DNA of 64,000 bases from Rikenellaceae bacterium (GTDB taxonomy: Bacteria > Bacteroidota > Bacteroidia > Bacteroidales > Rikenellaceae): assembly GCA_902363575.1 (NCBI GenBank), contig CABJAJ010000001.1, positions 310,001 through 374,000 of the forward strand, read 5' to 3'. The notes beneath the pieces are model-generated. The model had not been told where the DNA came from. It was given only the letters and a program-made list of their open reading frames with translations, and did no database searches. A program made the translations under genes and the position numbers. The first letter of the stretch is position 1. The number at the start of each line of letters is the position of its first letter. Shown here piece by piece: positions 57,803 through 64,000 of the stretch.

Positions 57803-58228
57803 ATGAAACTTTTGGTGAAAATCGCGGCCCTGGCGGCCGTCGTGGCGCTGCTGGGCGCTTGCTGCAAATGCCGCAGCTACCAGCGTAAATTCAGCAAGCC
57901 GCTGGTCGGAACCGAGTGGCAGCTCGTGCAGCTCAACGGACAGGACGTGCAGCCCGAGGAGGATGCCTATACCGTGCTTTTCGGCGCCGACGGTCGTTTG
58001 TCGGGCGTCGGAGCCTGCAACCGCCTGATGGGAACCTACCAGCTCGGCGAGAACCGGGCCCTCTCGGTCAGCCAGCTCGCCTCCACGCGGATGGCCTGCC
58101 CGGGTATGGAGCGGGAGCAGACCTATATGGACGCGCTCACCGCAACGACCCATTACGAGATGGACGGGCCGATGCTCATGCTCCTTTCCAACGGCGAACT
58201 GCGGGCCGTCTTTCAGGCCAAGCCCTGA
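57803..58228 (+). CDS. META-domain (HslJ-like) lipoprotein (141 aa)
   Basis: N-terminal signal with a lipobox-like VALLGACCKCRSYQRKF, then a META domain: GTEWQLVQLNGQDVQPEEDA, GRLSGVGACNRLMGTYQL, STRMACPGMEREQTYMDAL. Predicted lipoprotein in the periplasm/outer membrane; family linked to stress and heat-shock proteins such as HslJ. Own promoter at 57,765. Confidence 0.9.
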   Translation: MKLLVKIAALAAVVALLGACCKCRSYQRKFSKPLVGTEWQLVQLNGQDVQPEEDAYTVLFGADGRLSGVGACNRLMGTYQLGENRALSVSQLASTRMACPGMEREQTYMDALTATTHYEMDGPMLMLLSNGELRAVFQAKP

Positions 58229-58290
58229 ACCCTTCGGGAAATCCCCGTTTTTTCAGGCGGCGGTATTTGGGGGAATCCGAACATTTGCCT

Positions 58291-58304
58291 AACTTGCGCA
58301 AGTT
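58291..58304. promoter_or_regulatory. 14-bp perfect palindrome upstream of S41 gene
   Basis: AACTTGCGCAAGTT, 24 nt before the start at 58,328. Possible operator; nothing else identifies it. Confidence 0.4.
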
Positions 58305-58327
58305 GGTTTCCCTTAAAATTATGCCCT

Positions 58328-59983
58328 ATGAAAAAAATCCTTTGCCGGACAGCGATTCTGTTTTCGCTGTCCTTTTTTGTCTGTTCCTGCGCGGATCCGG
58401 AAACGGCGGCGCCGACGAGCGATTTCCCGTGGGATCATCCCGACGAAGCGACCATCGAAAACCTGGAGGTGCTGGCCCGGGTGTGGGGGTTTGTCAAATA
58501 CCACCACCCCGTCTTCTGGGACGATGAGATCGACGTGGATGAAGAGCTCTTCCGCCTGCTGCCCGAAATGGCGGGCAAGGATGCGGCGGCGCGCAATGCG
58601 GTGCTTTACGACTGGGTGTCGGGGTTGGGCGAATTCCGCAGCGACGAGGCGATCTATGCGCCTCTGCTGGATGAGCCGCATGTGATGACCACCGAGGCGG
58701 AGTGGATCACCCCGGAGCTGCTCGGTCGGGACCTGAGCGACCTGCTGGGACGGATGCGCTATGCGGATCGCAAAAGAGGCAATTATTATATCAAGTACAC
58801 CGATCTGAGGCCCACGATGACCAACGAAAGCCAGGATGGGTCGCTGGACGATTATCGAGTCCGGCTGCTCTTCCTGTTCCGTTTCTGGAATGCGATGGAA
58901 TATTTCAATCCCAACCGGAATCTGACGGACAAACCCTGGGATAAGGTGCTCGGCGAATATATTCCCCTTTTTCTGAGGTCGGACATCAAATACTCCAGTA
59001 TCATGAGGCTTTATGCCGAACTCTGCGATACCCATGGAGCCCAGTTTTCCTGGTCGCTTTTCGGAGGTCAGACCGTCCCCGCTTCCGTCACCTTTGCCGG
59101 CGACCGGGTTTTTGTCATCCGGGACGGCGTGCTGCGGAAAGGGGACGAAATCCTTTCGGTGGACGGGCGCCAGTGGAGTGAAACGTATGACATGCTGAAA
59201 CAATACGAGCCCGTCTCGAACGATGTTATGCGGGGCCTTCAGACCGCGAGAGCGCTGCTGCTCACCACCAAGTCGACTGTTCGCGTCGAGATAATCCGCG
59301 ACGGCCGTAAGCAGACGCTGCTTATCGATACGCAACTCTCCTCCTCGTGGCACCGGCAAAGCGAGGAGGATATGATCGAGCAGTGCGAGGTGAAGGTTTA
59401 CGACGGAGCGGTCGGTTATATGACGGGGCTGCATTATACGCGGGCAGGAGCAGCCGAGCTGATGGAGCGGTTTCGCGATACCCGGGCGTTGATCGTGGAT
59501 ATGCGCTGCTATCCGCGGGAATTTATGGTTTTCGACTTTATCGGTCAGTATTTTATCCGCTCGCGTGTAAATCATGTGACCTGGTGCGTATCCGAGACCT
59601 CTTTGCCGGGTTATTTTTATTTGAATCCGGATAAGATTCCCGATCCGCAGAATCCGGAAGCATATTATCCGGGAAAAGTAATCGTGCTGGTCGATCCCGA
59701 GACGCAAAGCAGTGCCGAATATACGACTATGGCTTTCCAGGCTGCCGGACGCTGCACGGTGGTCGGGCGTCAGACGGCAGGGGCCGACGGAAATGTTTCG
59801 CCGCTCCTGATGCCGGCCGGATTCGGCGGCTGGTTTTCCGGAATCGGCGTGCTCTATCCCGACGGGGAGAATTCCCAGCGGGCAGGCGTACGCATCGACG
59901 TTCCCGTGGAGGTCACCCCCGAAGGGCTGGCTGCCGGGCGGGACGAGATTCTCGAACGGGCCCTGGAGATCGCGCGGCAATGA
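58328..59983 (+). CDS. S41-family peptidase-like lipoprotein (551 aa)
   Basis: Lipoprotein signal (ILFSLSFFVCSCADPETAAP). Helical N-terminal part (LARVWGFVKYHHPVFWDDEI), a PDZ-like region (~255-310, ILSVDGRQWSETYDMLKQYE) and a C-terminal S41 protease core (GAVGYMTGLHYTRAGA, TRALIVDMRCYPREFMVFDF, VLVDPETQSSAEYTTMAFQA with the candidate nucleophile Ser). Probably a tail-specific-protease relative in the periplasm; whether it is active is uncertain. Confidence 0.8.
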   Translation: MKKILCRTAILFSLSFFVCSCADPETAAPTSDFPWDHPDEATIENLEVLARVWGFVKYHHPVFWDDEIDVDEELFRLLPEMAGKDAAARNAVLYDWVSGLGEFRSDEAIYAPLLDEPHVMTTEAEWITPELLGRDLSDLLGRMRYADRKRGNYYIKYTDLRPTMTNESQDGSLDDYRVRLLFLFRFWNAMEYFNPNRNLTDKPWDKVLGEYIPLFLRSDIKYSSIMRLYAELCDTHGAQFSWSLFGGQTVPASVTFAGDRVFVIRDGVLRKGDEILSVDGRQWSETYDMLKQYEPVSNDVMRGLQTARALLLTTKSTVRVEIIRDGRKQTLLIDTQLSSSWHRQSEEDMIEQCEVKVYDGAVGYMTGLHYTRAGAAELMERFRDTRALIVDMRCYPREFMVFDFIGQYFIRSRVNHVTWCVSETSLPGYFYLNPDKIPDPQNPEAYYPGKVIVLVDPETQSSAEYTTMAFQAAGRCTVVGRQTAGADGNVSPLLMPAGFGGWFSGIGVLYPDGENSQRAGVRIDVPVEVTPEGLAAGRDEILERALEIARQ

Positions 59984-60102
59984 CCCGTGCGGTCCGTCGA
60001 GCCGCTTGCCTGTTCGGGCAGGCAGGCGGATTCCAAACCACCGTTGAAACCCCTGAAAGAATTATCCCATTTTGCCGTTAATGTGGCCTTACGTACCGAA
60101 TG

Positions 60103-60131
60103 CCGCTCCGATTGCCGGGGCGGTATTTTTT
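60103..60131 (+). terminator. Terminator of S41 gene
   Basis: CCGCTCC (60,103-60,109) pairs with GGGGCGG (60,117-60,123), then TATTTTTTT. The surrounding gap 59,984-60,377 has another hairpin (60,002-60,028) and no gene that I can support. Confidence 0.7.
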
Positions 60132-60377
60132 TAATCGCGGTTACGGTTTTACTGCTTTGATGGGCATGGGATTATAGTTTTGAATCGGGTTTCGCGCGAT
60201 GAATTATGATTTTTATGCGATGCGGTAAAAACGGAGCGATTTTCTGCCGATCGGACGATCTCCTCGGGCGGCGGGGATGCGAAAAAAAGGGGTTGGAATT
60301 TTATCCGTTTTTATTTAACTTGCATCGACATGCTATTTTCGCATGCCTTTGTCATTCATTCTTAAATCTGTTTTATT

Positions 60378-62550
60378 ATGCGTAAATTTTACCTGTTTTT
60401 ACCGACGCTCGCTGCCCTGGCTCTCGGTTGCAGCGACGATAAGACAAACGAATTACCCCCCCCCCTCGGAAGGGCCGGCACTGACGGTTAAAATCGTCAG
60501 TGTGGAGCGGACGAAGGTTTCCTTTGAACTGACCACCGACGAGGCCGTCGATTATGCCTATGTCATTCTTCCCTCCGATCAGCAGGCTCCGGCGAGCGCC
60601 GAGGCGCTTTTCGCCGGCGGAGCGAAAACCGGCATGTTCGACCGGACGACGGTGACCATCGACGATCGGAGTGTTTCGGGGAATAACACCTATACGCTTT
60701 ACGCCGCTGCCCGCACCATCAATCCCTTTGTTTACAGTCAGGTGGCGACCGCTTCGGTGGACACGCATTTCGACTACACCGAGGCCATCACGCTCGATGC
60801 GGTCACCCTGAACAGTTTCACGTACCATATCAAGCCGGAGAGCGAGGGGGAATACCGTCATATCTGTTGCAGAAAGTCGGATTATGACTGGCTGGTAGCC
60901 TACCTGGGGATCAATCCGGCCATGTACGTGGGAACATTCGGATTCCGCTCCGACGCAGAGCAGTCTTTCAGTTTTGAAGATGCTTTCGTCGATGAGAGCG
61001 ACAATCCGGTCCGTATTTATTCGGGCACCGAATACTTGATTATATACGGTATGTCCGACCCGGACAATTCCTATAAGGTCCTCTCTGCCGAAACCCTCCT
61101 TTTCAGCACCGTCAAGGCCGACGAAGCGCCCTACGGCATCGGAATAAAGGTCGAGAACATCACTTCGCTTGCTGCCGACGTGACCATCACGCCCGAGGAG
61201 GGAATCGAACGCTATCGCATGATGACGGCTACCACGGCCGATTACGACGGGTACTGGATCGAAGGCGAGTCCGTCGTGCGCGGTGCGATCATCGGCGATC
61301 CTTCCGATCACTCGCAGGAGTACACCGAGACCAAGACGATGTGTGTCGCCGGCCTGAAGCCCGACACCGAATATACGGTCGGCGTGGTCGGCTTCGACAA
61401 GGAAAACCGCGAAAAGGTGGTCTTCTACAAGTTCTCCACGACACAGCCCACGGGTCCCGCTCCCACGATCGCCATCGACCCACAGCCGGTCGATGAGCCC
61501 TGGCGTGAAGTGTCCCTCAATGTGAAGGTGCAACATGCGTTGAACATGTGGGTCTGCCTGGAGACGATGGCCAAGTACGATCAGGTGCTCGACCAGCCCG
61601 GATTCAGCGGAACGCTCGGCGACATCATCCACAATAACGGTATCCAGCTCACGCCCGAACAGCTTCAGAAGGCGCTCACGGAGGGGATACTCTGCCAGAG
61701 CGATGAGCTGAGTCCCTACACCGAATACATGTACGGATTCTACGCCGTCAACGAGGAGCTTGTCACCACGACCGAAACCTATGTATTCCGCACGGAAGCC
61801 GCTCCGACGGTCGATTTGCGGATGCAGCTTGTCGGCGACTACGAAGCCGCCATCACCGATCTCGACGGTCAGCCGCACACGTTCCGCGTGACCGTTTCGG
61901 ACGGCCCCAACGAGGCGCTCAAAACGCAATACGAGCTCAAAAACCAGCTCGTCATGCTCGGCTTCGAGCCCTGCGGCATCGCCTACCGGTCGCCCCAGGA
62001 GTTGCTCGACAACGGCTGGGCCGCGACCGACGAGGAGGCCAACGCCAACTACGGGCCCAAAATTATCCTTGAGGTGAAGCAGGACAATACGGTTGCCACG
62101 GGCGCCGTGAATCCCAGTACGTCCGAACTGGACTACTGCATGGCGGATTTCAACGGGTCGCGGCTGCATTTCCAGGGCTATACAACGACCGAAACGGGAC
62201 GGGTAATCTCTTCGCCCGTCTCTTTCCCGATCGAGGTTTCCGATGATCGGAATACATTGACCATCAAGCCTTATGTCAATGATTCTTATCAGGGTTTATT
62301 CACATACTTCCCCGGTGTTTACAAGGGTAACAGCCCGTGGTACGGAGGAACGGATCTGTTCCGCGGCGGCACCGAAATGGTGCTTACCCGTGTGCCGGAG
62401 CCCAACGCTCCGGCGGGCGGGGTGAAGTGTCGGCCGGTCGGATCGTTCTCGCTCCCGAGCCGTGTGAGCGTCGATCTGAGCGACAGTTCGTCCGACGAAA
62501 GCCCGCGTATGCGGATGATGCGGTCGTATGCTGTCCACACTAACCGATAG
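60378..62550 (+). pseudogene. Surface lipoprotein, out of frame at a C10 tract (phase-variable candidate)
   Basis: Starts MRKFYLFLPTLAALALGCSD, a signal peptide with lipobox LALGC, but the frame stops at 60,491 after a run of ten C (60,456-60,465). The long downstream frame (SEGPALTVKIVSVERTKVSF ... to 62,550) joins the signal in frame if the tract had nine C (or twelve). The mature protein (~700 aa) consists of Fn3-like beta domains (TVTIDDRSVSGNNTYTLYAA; LKPDTEYTVGVVGFDKEN) and a Bacteroidetes-type C-terminal region. Likely an exported adhesin or binding protein switched by slippage; a sequencing error is the alternative. Confidence 0.75.
60456..60465 (+). repeat. Poly-C tract (C10)
   Basis: Ten consecutive C just after codon 26 of the lipoprotein gene; one C too many for an open frame. 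Confidence 0.95.
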
Positions 62551-62554
62551 ACCG

Positions 62555-64000
62555 ATGAAAGCACTGATTTTAAGGTTGTTTGTCGCGTTTGTCGCGGTTG
62601 CAGCCAGCGTTGCATGCGGCGACGACGACCAGGGTACCTCCCCCGTGCTGGAGGGAACCGGTATCACCTCGCCGAGCTGGAACGACGATAACCCCGCCGA
62701 GGCTAAGGAAGGCATAGTGATGTTTTCGTTCTCGGCGGCCGGGGCGTGGACGGCTTCGTCCGACGCCGACTGGTGCGGCGTGCTCACCGCAAGCGGCGGC
62801 GCCGGCGAATGTTCGCTGCGTTTGCGCCTGTCGGCCAATACCTCCGATACGCCCCGCACGGCGGTCCTGACGATCCGACTTGAGGGATACGAGACGCCGG
62901 CAGTTTTCAGGGTCACGCAGGCGGAGGGTTACAGTCAGCAGGGCGACGGCCGTTACAGGGAGGTCAATGAGTGGATGTACGCTTACATGGAGAGCCACTA
63001 CCTGTGGAACGAGCCGCTCCCGTCGCTGCCGCTCGACTACTCGCTCGACTACCAGCAGTTTCTCACCTCGATGCTCGACGCGGTTGCCGCGCAGGACGAC
63101 GTCAATCACGAGGACGGTGTATGGTTGGGCGGTAAGCGGAAGTATTACTATACCTACGTCCAGAGCGGCGCTCCCATCGGCGCTTCCTCTCTTGCGGTGG
63201 GCCAGTCGGTCAACGGCACGGGCGTCTTTCTGATGCAGCCTGCACTGTTGCCCGACGGCGTGGTGGGTCTGGCTATCCTGGCCGTCACGCCGGGATCGCC
63301 GGCAGCCGAAGCGGGGCTCAAACGCGGCGATTTCATCTCGCACGTCAACGGCACGACGCTCACGGCCAACAACTACGAACAGTTGGGGCAGCTCGTATAT
63401 AACGGGCCTGTCCGGGTGACGCCGAACGATATGATCTGGAACGGCGATGATTACCGGATGTATCCGCGGGAGGAGGTGTCGCTCGGCGCCGGCCGTTACA
63501 CCGATCCGGCCATCTACAAACACGACGTCCTGTCGCTCGACAACGGACGCAAGGTCGGCTACCTCGTTTACATGGGATTCCATTGCGACTACGACCGGGA
63601 ACTGCTCGAAATTTTCGATCAATTCGCAGCCGCGGGTATCTCGGATCTGATTCTCGATCTGCGGTACAACAACGGCGGCGACGTGCTCGCGGCCGACGTG
63701 CTGGCCACGCTGATCGCCGGGCGGGATTACCAGGGACAGGTGTTGGCCCACTTCGTGTACAACGCTGCACGCACGGCGGCGGGCGAAAGCGACGACCTGC
63801 GCATCGGGGATCCGGTTTCCAACACCGCTCCGGGCGGTTACCAGCCGATCGGGGATGCGCTCGACCATGCCGTCGCTCTGCCGAAAGTCTATGTGATCTG
63901 CTCTTCGGTGACCGCGTCGGCCAGCGAAATGCTCGTGAACGGGCTGCGGGGTCTGGGCATCGAGGTGAGGATGCTCGGTACGACCACCAACGGCAAGAAC
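62555..64000 (+). CDS. S41-family protease with BACON-like and PDZ domains (3' end beyond window)
   Basis: Starts 4 nt after the preceding lipoprotein stop (MKALILRLFVAFVAVAASVA, then lipobox Cys CGDDD). Residues ~45-120 resemble a BACON domain (FSAAGAWTASSDADWCGVLT); a PDZ domain follows (LAILAVTPGSPAAEAGLKRG, FISHVNGTTL) and an S41 core (GKVGYLVYMGF type: RKVGYLVYMGFHCDYDRELL, LILDLRYNNGGDVLAADVLA, catalytic Ser region CSSVTASASEMLVNGLRG). Open to the window edge at codon 482. Co-transcribed with the upstream lipoprotein, so it may process or chaperone it. Confidence 0.9.
   Translation, partial: MKALILRLFVAFVAVAASVACGDDDQGTSPVLEGTGITSPSWNDDNPAEAKEGIVMFSFSAAGAWTASSDADWCGVLTASGGAGECSLRLRLSANTSDTPRTAVLTIRLEGYETPAVFRVTQAEGYSQQGDGRYREVNEWMYAYMESHYLWNEPLPSLPLDYSLDYQQFLTSMLDAVAAQDDVNHEDGVWLGGKRKYYYTYVQSGAPIGASSLAVGQSVNGTGVFLMQPALLPDGVVGLAILAVTPGSPAAEAGLKRGDFISHVNGTTLTANNYEQLGQLVYNGPVRVTPNDMIWNGDDYRMYPREEVSLGAGRYTDPAIYKHDVLSLDNGRKVGYLVYMGFHCDYDRELLEIFDQFAAAGISDLILDLRYNNGGDVLAADVLATLIAGRDYQGQVLAHFVYNAARTAAGESDDLRIGDPVSNTAPGGYQPIGDALDHAVALPKVYVICSSVTASASEMLVNGLRGLGIEVRMLGTTTNGKN

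Overview
The window is a junction between a temperate-phage genome (about 1-38,030, both phage ends not fully visible) and the chromosome of a high-GC member of the Bacteroidales, most likely an Alistipes/Rikenellaceae-type gut bacterium. The reasoning: promoters throughout match the Bacteroidetes -7 consensus TAnnTTTG with a TTTG-like -33 box; start codons are rarely preceded by Shine-Dalgarno sequences; the chromosomal genes (cstA, murA, class I aldolase, AdoCbl-dependent nrdJ, DUF4924-like, OmpA-like, BACON/PDZ S41 proteases) are a Bacteroidales set with clearly higher GC than the prophage. The species assignment is inference.

Layout. 1-2,618 (minus): a KilAC antirepressor cut by the window edge, a small coupled ORF, a hypothetical gene and a first tyrosine recombinase. 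2,915-14,923 (plus): structured leader, scaffold-like protein, head decoration/fibre, major capsid, connectors, holin, tail tube, tail-assembly chaperone with a probable -1 frameshift on A10, and a 1,708-aa tape measure. Terminase, portal, tail fibres and endolysin are not in the window. 14,895-16,203 (minus): lysogeny module (membrane protein, two repressor-like HTH coiled-coil proteins) facing an operator region. 16,373-36,653 (plus): early region with HU, BRO/Rha/KilA antirepressors, ERF annealase, SSB, NinB-like protein, replication initiator carrying 12-bp iterons (candidate origin), C5 methyltransferase with a fully overlapping second gene, PP-loop protein, YopX, DUF1566 and many small genes. 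36,664-38,019 (minus): second tyrosine recombinase beside tRNA-Thr(CGT).

The most striking structure is a repeated regulatory module present at four loci (746-1,207 minus; 19,903-21,029; 32,384-33,472; 34,829-35,608). Each unit is a promoter, a 120-160-nt RNA whose first nucleotides form one arm of a long-range stem, a rho-independent terminator, and then a small ORF whose start region repeats the same arm. The antisense arm of the RNA can therefore pair either inside the RNA or with the ORF start. Nine units occur, each with its own pairing sequence. In three of the four loci the last, full-length small ORF is followed within 4-17 nt by a KilA-N/Rha/KilAC antirepressor. This is the logic of the phage P1/P7 immI operon (c4 antisense RNA - icd - ant), but here it is multiplied within one prophage and arranged as tandem arrays in which conserved repeats alternate with variable RNAs. 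I know of no description of such arrays; function is inferred.

38,212-64,000 is ordinary chromosome: CstA, a TPR-like protein, transaldolase-family enzyme, thymidine kinase, MurA (Asp at the fosfomycin Cys position), L34, class I FBP aldolase, Nramp, DHA2 MFS and AspT-family transporters, DUF4924-like protein, PiT phosphate transporter, OmpA-like protein, class II ribonucleotide reductase, RidA, a META lipoprotein and two S41 proteases flanking a lipoprotein gene that is out of frame at a C10 tract, which suggests phase variation.
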